The notes under the pieces are model-generated. The model saw only the letters and a list, made by a program, of their open reading frames with translations. It had not been told where the DNA came from and made no database searches. From the NCBI GenBank assembly GCA_030653935.1, contig JAURYL010000038.1, positions 91,716 to 155,715 of the forward strand: DNA of 64,000 bases, read 5' to 3'. Below, piece by piece: positions 19,175-28,471 of the stretch. Position 1 is the stretch's first letter. Each line of letters begins with the position of its first letter. The stretch is from Pseudomonadota bacterium. Lineage in GTDB: Bacteria; Pseudomonadota; Gammaproteobacteria; Burkholderiales; Thiobacillaceae. The translations under genes were made by a program, and so were the position numbers.

Positions 19175-20353
19175 TTACTCGGTAGGCAGATAGCGCACGC
19201 GCAACACCCCTTCAATCGCGGCGAGCTGATTGATGACGGCGCCGTTCGGGGCACTGTCCACATCCACCAGGGTAAAAGCGATATCGCCCTTGGACTTGTT
19301 GACCATGTTGTGAATGTTGAGTCCGGCACCCGCCAGCGTCGTGGAAATCTGCCCCAGCATGTTGGGCACGTTGGTGTTGGCGATGGCCAGGCGGTAACCC
19401 GATTCGCGCGGCATCGACACATTGGGGAAGTTCACCGAATTGAGGATGTTGCCGTTGTCCAGGTAATCGGAAACCTGTTCCGCCACCATGATGGCGCAGT
19501 TCTCTTCCGCTTCCTCGGTGGACGCGCCCAAGTGCGGCAAGGCCACAAAACGGGGGTGTGAACGCAACAGGTTGCTGGGGAAGTCGCACACATAGGCCAG
19601 CATCTTGTTGTCGGTCAGACCGGCCAGCACGGCTGCTTCACTGACGATGCCGTCGCGCGCGAAGTTGAGCAGCACGCAGCCCTTCTTCATCAGCTTCACC
19701 CGCTCGGCGTTGATCAGATCCTTGGTGGCGGGCACCAGCGGGGTGTGCAGACTGATGAAGTCGGAATGCTTGACCAGATCGTCCACGGACGCGGCTTTCT
19801 TCACCTGGGCCGGCAGGCGCCAGGCGGCATCGACGGTGATTTCCGGATCGAAGCCGATGACGTTCATACCCAGGCGGATGGCGGCATCCGCCACCAGCGA
19901 GCCGATGGCGCCGAGGCCGATGACGCCCAGGGTGCGGCCCGGCAATTCATGGCCGACAAAGTGTTTCTTGCCCGCTTCCACCTGCTTGTGCAGGGATTCG
20001 TCGTCACCTTGCAGGCCGGCGACGAAATTGATCGCCGGGAACAGATTGCGCGCGCCCATCAGCATGCCGGCGATGACCAGTTCCTTCACCGCGTTGGCGT
20101 TCGCCCCGGGGGCGTTGAACACCACCACGCCACGCGCGCTCATCGCCTTCACCGGGATATTGTTGGTGCCCGCACCGGCGCGGCCGATGGCCAGGACGGA
20201 GTCCGCAATGGGCATCTCGTGCATCACCTGCGAACGCACCAGGATGGCATCCGGCTCGGCGCTGTCGTTGCCCACCGAGTAGGTTTGCGGCAGGCGGGCG
20301 AGGCCCCGTTTGGAAATGGCATTAAGGGTGAGGATTTTCTGGGTCTTGGCCAT
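19175..20353 (-). CDS. serA: D-3-phosphoglycerate dehydrogenase
   Basis: First committed step of serine synthesis. 392 residues: the NAD domain with GLGAIGSLVADAAIRLGM, substrate Arg region NFARDGIV, and catalytic His in ALPHLGASTEEAE; an ACT domain at the C-terminus (about 320-392) suggests serine regulation. Short form without the ASB insert of the long enzymes. Lies between serC and pheA; a strong terminator separates it from serC. Confidence 0.96.
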   Translation of the reverse strand: MAKTQKILTLNAISKRGLARLPQTYSVGNDSAEPDAILVRSQVMHEMPIADSVLAIGRAGAGTNNIPVKAMSARGVVVFNAPGANANAVKELVIAGMLMGARNLFPAINFVAGLQGDDESLHKQVEAGKKHFVGHELPGRTLGVIGLGAIGSLVADAAIRLGMNVIGFDPEITVDAAWRLPAQVKKAASVDDLVKHSDFISLHTPLVPATKDLINAERVKLMKKGCVLLNFARDGIVSEAAVLAGLTDNKMLAYVCDFPSNLLRSHPRFVALPHLGASTEEAEENCAIMVAEQVSDYLDNGNILNSVNFPNVSMPRESGYRLAIANTNVPNMLGQISTTLAGAGLNIHNMVNKSKGDIAFTLVDVDSAPNGAVINQLAAIEGVLRVRYLPTE

Positions 20354-20371
20354 GCTTGGTCTCTCTCCGGC

Positions 20372-20405
20372 AATAAAAAGACAAGCCGGCGCACCTCGCG
20401 CCGGC
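20372..20405 (-). terminator. Rho-independent terminator after serC
   Basis: On the minus strand GCCGGCGC-GAGGT-GCGCCGGC (8-bp perfect stem) is followed by TTGTCTTTTTATT. It lies between the serC stop and the serA start, so serA probably has its own promoter. Confidence 0.85.
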
Positions 20406-20423
20406 CGGCTAGGGGGCTATGAA

Positions 20424-21506
20424 TCAGCCGCGCGCTTTCTCGAATTCCTTCATGTAATCCACCAACGCCTGCACGCCTTCAACCGGCATGGCGTTGTAGA
20501 TGGAAGCGCGCATGCCGCCGACGGAACGGTGGCCCTTCAATTGCACCAGGCCCTGTGCCTTGGCGCCCTTGAGGAAGTCTTCATCCAGCGCGGCGTCCTT
20601 CAGGGTGAAGGGCACGTTCATGCGCGAGCGGTTTTCGCGGGCGACCGGCGAATTGTAGAAGCCGGTGTTGTCCATGTAGTCATACAGCAGATTGGCCTTG
20701 AGAATGTTCTGCTGTTCCATCGCCGCCAGGCCGCCTCGGGCCTTCAGCCCCTTGAACACCAGGCCGGCCATGTAGATGCCATAGGTGGGCGGGGTGTTGT
20801 ACATGGACTCGTTATCGGCGTGGGTCTTGTAGTCGAACATGGTCGGCGTGCCGGGCACGGTCTGGCCGATCAGGTCATCACGCACGATCACCACGGTAAC
20901 GCCGGCCGGGCCGATGTTCTTCTGCGCGCCAGCGTAGATCACGCCGAATTTGGAAATATCCATGGGGCGCGACAGGATGCAGGAGGACATGTCCGCCACC
21001 AGCGGTACGTCGCCAGTTTCCGGAGTCCAGAACATTTCCACGCCGCCGATGGTTTCGTTCGGGGTGTAGTGCACGTAGGCCGCGTTCGGGTCCAGCTTCC
21101 AGGCATCCTGGGCGGGCGCGTAGGAGAAGTTCTTGTCATCGGAACTGGCCACCACATTCACGGCGCCATATTTCTTGGCTTCCTTGATCGCCTTCTTCGA
21201 CCACTCGCCGGTGTTCAGGTAATCGGCGGAGGTCTTGCCGCGCAGCAGGTTCATGGGAACCATCGCGAACTGGCTGGACGCGCCGCCCTGCAGGAACAGC
21301 ACCTTGTAGTTGGCGGGAATCCCCATCAGCTCGCGCAGATCGGCTTCCGCCGCGGCCTGGATAGCCATGTATTCCTTGCCGCGATGCGACATTTCCATGA
21401 CCGACATGCCGCAGCCCTGCCAGTTCACGAGTTCGTCGCGCGCCTGTTCCAGGACTTCACGGGGCAAAACGGCCGGGCCGGCGCTGAAGTTGTAGATGCG
21501 TTCCAT
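20424..21506 (-). CDS. serC: Phosphoserine aminotransferase
   Basis: PLP enzyme converting 3-phosphohydroxypyruvate to phosphoserine; also serves pyridoxine synthesis. 360 residues. N-terminal YNFSAGPAVLP, GGASSQFAMVPMNL, and PLP Lys196 in GAQKNIGPAGVTVV are diagnostic. First gene of the serine/aromatic run on this strand. Confidence 0.97.
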   Translation of the reverse strand: MERIYNFSAGPAVLPREVLEQARDELVNWQGCGMSVMEMSHRGKEYMAIQAAAEADLRELMGIPANYKVLFLQGGASSQFAMVPMNLLRGKTSADYLNTGEWSKKAIKEAKKYGAVNVVASSDDKNFSYAPAQDAWKLDPNAAYVHYTPNETIGGVEMFWTPETGDVPLVADMSSCILSRPMDISKFGVIYAGAQKNIGPAGVTVVIVRDDLIGQTVPGTPTMFDYKTHADNESMYNTPPTYGIYMAGLVFKGLKARGGLAAMEQQNILKANLLYDYMDNTGFYNSPVARENRSRMNVPFTLKDAALDEDFLKGAKAQGLVQLKGHRSVGGMRASIYNAMPVEGVQALVDYMKEFEKARG

Positions 21507-21537
21507 GTTGCTTGCTGTCCTTTCGAGTGAGTGAGAG

Positions 21538-22464
21538 TTAATGCGAAGGCGTCTGCTTCGCGGGCTTCTGGAATAGCTTGATGGCTGCGGGATTTTCCTC
21601 CGATTCGGCCTCCGTTGGCTGCGCTTTTTTCGCTGCCGGTCGACGCATGGCCCGCACCGGCTTCCGCGCTGGTGCTTCCTTCATCATCTCCAGAGCCGCG
21701 ATTTTCGCGGCATCGGTCTCGCCATTCACATTGATGATGTTGAGCCTGCCCTGCCCCCGCGCCATCTCGTTTCTGAAGTCATAGACGGCGCCCATCACCG
21801 TGAGACGGCCGCTGATGACCTCGTTCTCGAACTTGCTCATCGCCTGGCGCACCTGGCTGTTCACGTTCAGCTTGATGCTGGAGAGGCCTGGTTCGCCCTT
21901 GGGAATCTGGATAGTGTCCAACTCGCGCCGAATCGCGGCCGACTCCTTGGAATAATCGGAGGCCGCCGCCTTGATCGCCCCGCATGCGGTATGGCCGATG
22001 AACAGCAGCAACGGCGTGTGCAAGTGATGCACACCATATTCGATCGACCCTTCCGCCGTCGCCATCTGGTTGCCGATATTGCGGATCATGAACAGATCAC
22101 CATCCGGCGAAGCATCCAGCGCATGAGTATGAACACGGGAATCGGAGCAGGTAATCACCGTCGCGCGTGGGTGTTGGCTGTCGCGAAAAGGCTTGAAATA
22201 GGCCGGGCCGTGGGTGCGCATGAAACTACTGTTCGCTTGCCGGATGTCCCTGACGATGTCGTTGGCGGCACCGTGCCCCTGTTTTTCATTCAGCGTGGCG
22301 GCGTATTCGCGAATGACCTCCTTGACGATGAGGCGAATCTTTTCCTTCTCGGCATCGCTCATGGGCGGCAACTCCGCCGCGAAGGCGGATGGGACGGCGG
22401 CGGCCATGACGCCCCCCCACAACACACACACACTCAGCACGGCCTGCCTGATGAAATCGCGCAT
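21538..22464 (-). CDS. Periplasmic beta-carbonic anhydrase
   Basis: Interconverts CO2 and bicarbonate. 308 residues. A cleavable signal peptide (hydrophobic about 8-28, ending AFAA) directs export. The zinc set of beta-class enzymes is complete: Cys106, Asp108 and Arg110 in CSDSRV, His158 and Cys161 in HTACGAI. A basic, Ala/Pro/Lys-rich tail of about 45 residues follows the catalytic domain and is unusual. Export suggests a role in supplying bicarbonate at the cell surface, useful to an autotroph; that is an inference. Confidence 0.92.
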   Translation of the reverse strand: MRDFIRQAVLSVCVLWGGVMAAAVPSAFAAELPPMSDAEKEKIRLIVKEVIREYAATLNEKQGHGAANDIVRDIRQANSSFMRTHGPAYFKPFRDSQHPRATVITCSDSRVHTHALDASPDGDLFMIRNIGNQMATAEGSIEYGVHHLHTPLLLFIGHTACGAIKAAASDYSKESAAIRRELDTIQIPKGEPGLSSIKLNVNSQVRQAMSKFENEVISGRLTVMGAVYDFRNEMARGQGRLNIINVNGETDAAKIAALEMMKEAPARKPVRAMRRPAAKKAQPTEAESEENPAAIKLFQKPAKQTPSH

Positions 22465-22535
22465 CTCTCACCCCTCGAAAAAAGTTGTCACCAATATATC
22501 GGCAGGGCGGCCGGAAACTTCAGGGGCGGGCGGGA

Positions 22536-24215
22536 TCAATCCTTGCCCGAGCGCCAGATCGACAGGACGATCCAGACACTGTTGAAAAAGGCGACGAGGA
22601 AACCGATTAGCCCGAACAGCGGAAGGTCGAACAGCATCGGGCCAGTGTTGATGGTCATGATGATGCTGGAGCCGACCACCAGCGAGGCGGTGAGGACGCC
22701 CATGGTCAGGCGGTTGGCGGCCTGGTTGAGCTGGAGGCCGAAGTGGTCGAGGCGTTTCAGGTCGAGGTCGATGCGCAGGCGCCCGCGCCGCGCCTGGCGG
22801 AACAAACGCGCGACATCGCGCGGCAGGCCGAACAGCACGTCCGCCAGTTCCTTCAAGCCATGGCGCGCCCGTTTGCCGATGGCCGCCGGCGCATAACGCG
22901 CTTCCAGCACCCGCTGCACGAAGGGGGAGAGCTGGTCGACCATATGGAAATCTGGGTCCAGTTGGTAGCCCAGGCCTTCCAGGGTAATCAACGCCTTGAA
23001 CAACAAGGTGAGGTCGGGCGGCATCGCCAGATTGTTCTCGCGCATCACGGCGGTGACGTCGGCCAGCAACGGCCCCACCCGGATATCCTTCAAGGCCAGG
23101 TTGTCGTAGCTGAACACGAATTCGGAGAGATCGTAGGCGAGACGTGATTCGTCGATCTCGGCATCACCGGCCCAGTTGCTGAGCACGTTGAGCATGCCCA
23201 TCTCGTCCTTGCTGACAACCGCTTGCAGGAAGTCGATGAGTTGCTCGCGGCGAACGTCGGTGACCCGGCCGACCATGCCGAAATCCATGATGCCGACAAC
23301 GTTGCCCGGCATGTAGATGACGTTTCCGGGGTGTGGATCGGCGTGGAAATAGCCGTCGATCAGAATCATCTTGAGCACGGCATCGGCGCCGCGCGCGGCC
23401 AGCAATTTAAGGTCGTAGCCTTCCGCGCGAGCGCGGGCGAAATCGTTGCCGTCGATGCCGACCAACTCCTCCTGCACGTTGACGTCGTCGCCGCAGTAGA
23501 CCCAATACACCTTCGGGATATGCACGCACGGATCATCCGCGAAGCGCTTGCCGAAGATGTCCAGGTTGCGCGCTTCCATGATCAGGTCCTGCTCGCGGGT
23601 CAGCGAGCGGCGCAGTTGGCCGACGATCTGCACCGGGTGGTAGCGGCGCGAATCCTGTACTTCCAGTTCCAGCAATTTGGCCAGATGCACCAGCAAGCGG
23701 AGGTCGGCCTCGATCTTTTCCTCGATATTCGGCCGCCGCACCTTCACCACCACGCGAGTGCCGTCATGCAGGGTGGCGCGGTGTACCTGGGCGATGGAGG
23801 CGGCGGCGAAAGCGACGGTCTCGAAACTGGCGAAAACCGCTTCCACCGGCTTGCCCCAGCGTGCTTCCAAGCGCGGCCGCAACTCCTCGAAGGGCACCGG
23901 CGGCACGTGGCTGTGCAGGCGTTCGAATTCCTCGATCCAGGCCGGCGGAAACACATCCACCCGGGTCGCCAGCACCTGGCCAAGTTTGACGAAGGTCGGC
24001 CCGAGATCAGTCAGCGCCAGGCGGATGCGTACCGGTAGATCGAGCCGGCTGATATCGCTACTGGTTTGCCAGTGCAACAAGCGCCCGGCGCGTTCCAGCA
24101 CACGCGCCAATCCCATCAGCCGCACAACATCGCCCCAGCCATAGCGAATCAGCACCGAGGTGATTTCATGCAGACGCGGCAGATCGCGCACCATGGACAA
24201 GGTTTCACGCAGCAT
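22536..24215 (-). CDS. ABC1/AarF/UbiB-family atypical kinase
   Basis: UbiB-like proteins support ubiquinone synthesis as membrane-bound ATPases. 559 residues from ATG 24215 (a TTG two codons upstream is possible). KLGQ motif at 77-80, the Ala-rich loop AAASIAQVH at about 137-145 replacing the glycine loop, HADPHPGN at 291-298 and DFGMVG at 311-316. Two C-terminal membrane helices (LTASLVVGSSIIM and LFGLIGFLVAFFNSVWIVLS). It stands alone, away from ubiE/ubiJ, so it may be a second family member rather than UbiB itself. Confidence 0.9.
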   Translation of the reverse strand: MLRETLSMVRDLPRLHEITSVLIRYGWGDVVRLMGLARVLERAGRLLHWQTSSDISRLDLPVRIRLALTDLGPTFVKLGQVLATRVDVFPPAWIEEFERLHSHVPPVPFEELRPRLEARWGKPVEAVFASFETVAFAAASIAQVHRATLHDGTRVVVKVRRPNIEEKIEADLRLLVHLAKLLELEVQDSRRYHPVQIVGQLRRSLTREQDLIMEARNLDIFGKRFADDPCVHIPKVYWVYCGDDVNVQEELVGIDGNDFARARAEGYDLKLLAARGADAVLKMILIDGYFHADPHPGNVIYMPGNVVGIMDFGMVGRVTDVRREQLIDFLQAVVSKDEMGMLNVLSNWAGDAEIDESRLAYDLSEFVFSYDNLALKDIRVGPLLADVTAVMRENNLAMPPDLTLLFKALITLEGLGYQLDPDFHMVDQLSPFVQRVLEARYAPAAIGKRARHGLKELADVLFGLPRDVARLFRQARRGRLRIDLDLKRLDHFGLQLNQAANRLTMGVLTASLVVGSSIIMTINTGPMLFDLPLFGLIGFLVAFFNSVWIVLSIWRSGKD

Positions 24216-24367
24216 GTTCAACCACCATTGATTTATGAATCATATACATACAGCGATAAGTTAATGTTTATAGAGCACTATTGAATGACGGGATAGTAGA
24301 CAAAGCTATCGCGTTAATGGCCTAATCGCGCAACTTTTTTTGTCTGTTTTTTTCGACATCCCTGCCT

Positions 24368-24856
24368 ATGCGCGCTTTGCCGACGCTTCTATTACTGATT
24401 CTGGCCCTGGTGGCCACCCCCGCCCTCCAGGCAGGAGAGACCCTATCCGAAAACCTCACCGCCAAGACGCAGCCCCTGCTCAAGGCGCTGAGCATGATCG
24501 GAACCCCCTACAAGTTTGGGAGCAACAATCCGGAAAAAGGCCTGGATTGCAGCGGTTTCGTGAAATATGTCTACAAGGAAACCGCCGACGTCAGCCTGCC
24601 GCGCAGCGCCAGCGACATGAGCAAGGAAGGCGCGGCCGTCGACAAGGAAAAACTGGAGCCCGGCGACCTGGTGTTTTTCAACACCCGCAAACGCGCCAAT
24701 TCCCATGTCGGCATCTATGCCGGCAACGGTGAATTCGTTCACGCCAGCAGCAGCCAGACCAAGCAGGTCACGGTATCGCGCATGGATCAGAAATACTGGG
24801 CAACGCGCTTCAATGGCGCCCGCCGTGTCCTGCCTGACACGCATGCGCTCCGCTGA
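24368..24856 (+). CDS. NlpC/P60-family peptidoglycan hydrolase
   Basis: 162 residues with a signal peptide (hydrophobic 4-20, cleavage after ALQA). The NlpC/P60 catalytic Cys61 is in LDCSGFVKYVY and His113 in SHVGIYAGNG, with a third polar residue near His125 (EFVHASS). A secreted cysteine peptidase probably cutting the D-Glu-mDAP bond of peptidoglycan. Overlaps the next gene by 14 bases, so the two are coupled. Confidence 0.93.
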   Translation: MRALPTLLLLILALVATPALQAGETLSENLTAKTQPLLKALSMIGTPYKFGSNNPEKGLDCSGFVKYVYKETADVSLPRSASDMSKEGAAVDKEKLEPGDLVFFNTRKRANSHVGIYAGNGEFVHASSSQTKQVTVSRMDQKYWATRFNGARRVLPDTHALR

Positions 24857-25487
24857 GGCGCTCTTCCTCGCGCTGCTGCCACTCTGCGTCCAGGCCGCGC
24901 CGAGCGAGGAAGAGCTGTTCTTCAAGAACATTTCCGAAGTCAATGATGGGGATCTGCGCTTCCTGGCCACGCCGCCGGAGAAAAAGGCGCATCACCACAG
25001 TAATCACATCACGCTCACGCCGGACAGCCTGGTCACCGGCTGGGTGAAGCTGGAGCAGTGCCACGAACACCTCGACGCGGTGCCCAGCACCGAGATCGTC
25101 TACAACCAGGATCGCATCCGCGCCCTGCGCGTCCTCCGCTCGGAAAACATCGAACGCGCCTGGGTGGACGGACATCGGGTGCAGATGGAGAACATCAGGC
25201 ACGCCGCCCTGATCTGCATCGAAGCCGAATCGTTGGCGCTCCTGAATGAGCAACCGAATGTTTACCAGTTGCTCAACGGCCCCTATATGCGCCGTTTCCT
25301 CGATGGCTATTACCCGATGCGCGTGACGATGAAGGTCAGCCTCGGCGATAGCGGCCTGCGTTTCGATTCACTGACCCCCGTCGCGCAACTCGGTTTCGTC
25401 GTCCGGGTCAGCCAGGATGAAGTGGAATATGACACCTGGTTCGAGGGCCGCCTGAACACCGCCATCAGGCTTGTGCCCCTGAACTGA
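24843..25487 (+). CDS. Secreted protein of unknown function
   Basis: 214 residues from ATG 24843, which overlaps the end of the NlpC/P60 gene. An N-terminal signal peptide (MRSAEALFLALLPLCVQAAP) predicts export. The mature part has two Cys (EQCHEH and LICIEAE), probably a disulfide, and alternating beta-type sequence. I do not recognise the family. The tight coupling to a peptidoglycan hydrolase suggests a partner or regulator in the periplasm, but this is inference only. Confidence 0.75.
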   Translation: MRSAEALFLALLPLCVQAAPSEEELFFKNISEVNDGDLRFLATPPEKKAHHHSNHITLTPDSLVTGWVKLEQCHEHLDAVPSTEIVYNQDRIRALRVLRSENIERAWVDGHRVQMENIRHAALICIEAESLALLNEQPNVYQLLNGPYMRRFLDGYYPMRVTMKVSLGDSGLRFDSLTPVAQLGFVVRVSQDEVEYDTWFEGRLNTAIRLVPLN

Positions 25488-25498
25488 ACCGCTAAGGC

Positions 25499-25628
25499 AG
25501 CGCTGATTTATTCCGCATCCGTCGTCTCGCCCCCGATTACCCCGTTCGAGGGCAGGCTGCGGCGGGAACCCGGTTAAAGCAGCAATCTGGATACCCGCCT
25601 TCGCGGGTATGACGAATTAAATCAGCGC
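25499..25628. repeat. MITE-like element with 12-bp terminal inverted repeats
   Basis: AGCGCTGATTTA (25499-25510) and TAAATCAGCGCT (25617-25628) are perfect inverted copies bounding 130 bases. Inside lies GGATACCCGCCTTCGCGGGT followed by ATGACG, a widespread betaproteobacterial palindrome. No coding capacity. Confidence 0.75.
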
Positions 25629-25640
25629 TTTCCCAAGGGG

Positions 25641-26537
25641 CTACAGGCTGCCCAGCCAGAACAGGCCCGCTACCGCCAGCCAGAGCATGGCGGCGCGCCA
25701 CGCCAACGCGACGGCGCCATTGATGCTGTCGGGGCCGGTGGCTTCCTCCAGACCGAGCGCCGGTCGTGACAATTCGCTACCGGAGACGTTGAGCGTGCCG
25801 CCCAGGCGTACCCCGAGGGCACCGGCGCCGGCCGCGAGCAGAACGCCCTGATTTTCCTCACCCCAGGCATGCGCCTGACCACGCCAGCTTTCCAGCGCGT
25901 CCTGAAAGTTGCCGACGATGGCGAAGCTGAAAGCGGCCATGCGCGCCGGCAGCCAATCGAGGGCATGGCAGGCGCGAGTCGCGAAGCTGGCGAACTCGGT
26001 TTCACCTTGCCAGAGGTCGCGGCAGATCAATGCCAGCCGGTAGGCCACCGCGCCCGCCACGCCAAGCAGGAAATACCAGAACAGGACGCCGAGCAAGGTG
26101 GAGAGCGCCGCTTTCAGCGACTCCTCGATCGTGACCCGCGAGATGCTCTCGCCATCGTCACCCAGCAAGGCGGCCGGACGCCAGATACGCAGCGAGGCGC
26201 GCGCGCGATCAAGGTCCGCGTCGAGTAGGGCGCGGGAGACGCTGGCGGCGTGGAAGCTCGCCTCACGAAAACCCAGGATGAAGTACAGCACCAACACCTC
26301 GAAGGCCCAGCCCAGACCAACCAGCGCCTGACCCAGCAGGCTGGCGAGGAAACCGAAACCCAGAGCCGGCAGCAGAACCCCGGCGCACCAGGCCAGCACC
26401 CCCTGACGACGCTGGCCCGCATTAAAGCTTTCCAGCAGCCAGGTGTGCCATTGTCGAGCCAGGTGCTCGGGTTGCACGGGTTTGTAGGGATGGAAGTGTG
26501 ACCAGATCAGGGCGACCAGCGCGATCGATAGACTCAT
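25641..26537 (-). CDS. CobD/CbiB-like membrane protein
   Basis: 298 residues with several membrane helices (about 1-13, 48-65, 75-95, 145-175, 275-298). The order of helices, FREASFHAASVSRALLDADL and LDWLPARMAAFSFAIVGNF match the CobD/CbiB family, whose classic member joins aminopropanol to adenosylcobyric acid. Several betaproteobacterial members of this family sit outside cobalamin operons, as here, and may have another job. Overlaps the downstream-transcribed neighbour as ATGA (26534-26537). Confidence 0.8.
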   Translation of the reverse strand: MSLSIALVALIWSHFHPYKPVQPEHLARQWHTWLLESFNAGQRRQGVLAWCAGVLLPALGFGFLASLLGQALVGLGWAFEVLVLYFILGFREASFHAASVSRALLDADLDRARASLRIWRPAALLGDDGESISRVTIEESLKAALSTLLGVLFWYFLLGVAGAVAYRLALICRDLWQGETEFASFATRACHALDWLPARMAAFSFAIVGNFQDALESWRGQAHAWGEENQGVLLAAGAGALGVRLGGTLNVSGSELSRPALGLEEATGPDSINGAVALAWRAAMLWLAVAGLFWLGSL

Positions 26538-27067
26538 TGAAGGGGCATCTCCACGGTAAGTAAACCCATGCTCAGGGGCGTATCGGAGGGCGCGTAGAGT
26601 TCCACGGTGGGCATCCGGATGCCGCCGCCACGCGCTTGCAGATAACGATCCAGCGCCGGATAGGCGCGACTCGGGGCCATCAGGAGGCCGGCGCGTACCT
26701 CGGCGACCAGCACCGGACGCGCCGGCACACTGTCGATCTGAAGGGGCGCCCGCACTTTGGCGTCGGCGGCGACGAGATAGCCGGTGCGCGCGCGGCGCTC
26801 GCCCACATCGACCAGGTCCGGATTGGAATAGAGCACAGTGATGGGCTGGCCATGGTCCACCCCTTTCAGCAGGTCGCGCACTTCCTCGGCCAGCGGCGGC
26901 AACTTGGAGTAGTCACCCCGTTGCTCCAGATAGGCATAGGTATAGGGGCCGCGAACCTCTTCCCGAATTTCAACGGAATTGAAACCGCCCCACCAGGCAT
27001 AGATGGAGACGATGGGCAGCACGAAGGCCAACAGAAATGGCAACAATTTCTTGAAAATCACGGGCAC
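26534..27067 (-). CDS. GyrI-like / effector-binding-domain protein
   Basis: 177 residues. One N-terminal membrane helix (about 8-26) is followed by a GyrI-like small-molecule-binding fold: VEIREEVRGPYTYAYLEQRGDYSKL, ITVLYSNPDLVD, TGYLVAADAKV. Such domains occur in SOUL/AraC effector-binding proteins. The start is GTG (27067), with a second GTG two codons later. Cotranscribed with the CobD-like gene; function unknown. Confidence 0.78.
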   Translation of the reverse strand: MPVIFKKLLPFLLAFVLPIVSIYAWWGGFNSVEIREEVRGPYTYAYLEQRGDYSKLPPLAEEVRDLLKGVDHGQPITVLYSNPDLVDVGERRARTGYLVAADAKVRAPLQIDSVPARPVLVAEVRAGLLMAPSRAYPALDRYLQARGGGIRMPTVELYAPSDTPLSMGLLTVEMPLQ

Positions 27068-27155
27068 GAATTAGGGACTCGGGGCGTCCGAAGATACTAC
27101 ATATAAGCAAGCACCCGCCTCCCTATAATCTCCGATCCGCTTACCCGAGAACGCC

Positions 27156-28109
27156 ATGCGCACCCTCCTCGCTCTGATTTCATTGTCTTTTTCCCTTCTG
27201 GCGACCGCCGCGCCCTACCCGCCCGTTACGGTCCAGGTAGAGGCCGAACAGGTGGCGCCACACAGTTATTACATCCCCGGTCTGCCCGGCGCCGCCAGCC
27301 TCGCCAACCAGGGTTTCATGTCGAACGCCGGCTTCGTGGTCACCCGGGAGGGCGTCGTGGTGTTCGATACCCTGGGCTCGCCTTCCCTGGCCTCGGCCAT
27401 GCTCCAGCGCATCCGTGAAGTGACCTCGGCGCCGATCAAGCGCGTCATCGTCAGCCACTATCACGCCGACCATTTCTACGGCATCCAGGTGTTCAAGGAC
27501 GCGGGCGCGGAAATCTGGGCGCATGAGGGTGCCCGCCACACGGTCGGCTCCGAGGACTGGCGTCTGCGTTTGCAACAACGCGAGGCGTTGTTGGGCACAT
27601 GGATCAACGACCAGACGCAACGCTTCCCCACGCCCGACCTCTGGCTATCCGGCGACACAGATTTCGAACTCGGCGGCCTGCATTTCAAGATTCGCCATGT
27701 TGGCCCGGCGCATGCGCCGGAAGATCTGGTGATGTTCGTGGAGGAAGAGGGCGTGTTGTTCGTCGGCGACCTGGTATTCAAGGGGCGTGTCCCCTTCGTC
27801 GGTGATGCCGACTCCAGGCGCTGGCTGAAAGCCCTGGATACCTTGATCGCATTCCAGCCCAAGATTCTGGTACCCGGCCATGGTGGCGCCTCTGACGACC
27901 CCGTCGGCGACCTCACCCTGACCCGCGACTATCTCCGTTATCTGCGACAGGTGATGGGTGAGGCGGTGGAAGAATTGATGCCGTTCGAGGAAGCCTATGA
28001 ACGGGGCGACTGGTCGATGTACGAGAAAATGCCCGCCTTCCGCGAGGCGCACCGGCGCAATGCCTACAACACCTACATCCTGATGGAAAAGGAAAGTCTG
28101 GCGAAATGA
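27156..28109 (+). CDS. Periplasmic MBL-fold hydrolase (SoxH-like)
   Basis: 317 residues with a signal peptide (about 1-19, ATAAP). Metallo-beta-lactamase fold: HYHADHFYG at 101-109 supplies His101, His103, Asp105 and His106; a later GPAHAPEDLVMFV, GDLVFKGRVPF and VPGHGG give the remaining ligands. Members next to sox genes are called SoxH; similar proteins also occur in quinoprotein systems. It overlaps the cupin gene by 4 bases (ATGA) and converges on soxZ, so a role in sulfur metabolism is plausible but not proven. Confidence 0.85.
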   Translation: MRTLLALISLSFSLLATAAPYPPVTVQVEAEQVAPHSYYIPGLPGAASLANQGFMSNAGFVVTREGVVVFDTLGSPSLASAMLQRIREVTSAPIKRVIVSHYHADHFYGIQVFKDAGAEIWAHEGARHTVGSEDWRLRLQQREALLGTWINDQTQRFPTPDLWLSGDTDFELGGLHFKIRHVGPAHAPEDLVMFVEEEGVLFVGDLVFKGRVPFVGDADSRRWLKALDTLIAFQPKILVPGHGGASDDPVGDLTLTRDYLRYLRQVMGEAVEELMPFEEAYERGDWSMYEKMPAFREAHRRNAYNTYILMEKESLAK

Positions 28110-28408
28110 ACGATTCGATCCTCATTGAAAGCGGCATTACCGCCGCGCGCCGCGCCGAACTGGGGGTGGATGGCTGGCCGCTGTGGAAGGACGGCATCGG
28201 CAGCCGCGCCTTGACCCTGGACGCCTCGGAAAAAAGCTATTTCCTGGCTGGTGAAGCGGTGCTCACCCTTGAAGACGGGGAGCCCGTGAACGCGCGCCAG
28301 GGCGATCTGGTCATCATCCCGGCCGGCACCTGCCGCTGGGATGTCAAAGCCGACGTGCGTCGGCATTACCGCTCGGATGCGCTGTCGCCGGCTTGCTGCA
28401 TCATCTGA
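28106..28408 (+). CDS. Small cupin-domain protein
   Basis: 100 residues. A single cupin barrel of the DUF861 type: YFLAGEAVLTLEDGEPV, then RQGDLVIIPAGTCRWDV. The first His-x-His metal motif of classic cupins is absent, so metal binding is doubtful. Coupled to the upstream MBL hydrolase by an ATGA overlap. Confidence 0.82.
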   Translation: MNDSILIESGITAARRAELGVDGWPLWKDGIGSRALTLDASEKSYFLAGEAVLTLEDGEPVNARQGDLVIIPAGTCRWDVKADVRRHYRSDALSPACCII

Positions 28409-28424
28409 TCGGACGCGCCAAACA

Positions 28425-28452
28425 AAACGGGCCGGCAAAAGCCGGCCCGTTT
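28425..28452. terminator. Bidirectional terminator between the cupin gene and soxZ
   Basis: AAACGGGCCGGC-AAAA-GCCGGCCCGTTT, a perfect 12-bp stem with A and T ends on both strands, lies between two convergent genes. Confidence 0.88.
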
Positions 28453-28471
28453 CAACTACCAAGGGTGTCGA

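Noticed and set aside
18038..19561. Plus-strand open frame of 507 codons
   Set aside because: Opposite pheA and serA; no recognisable protein.
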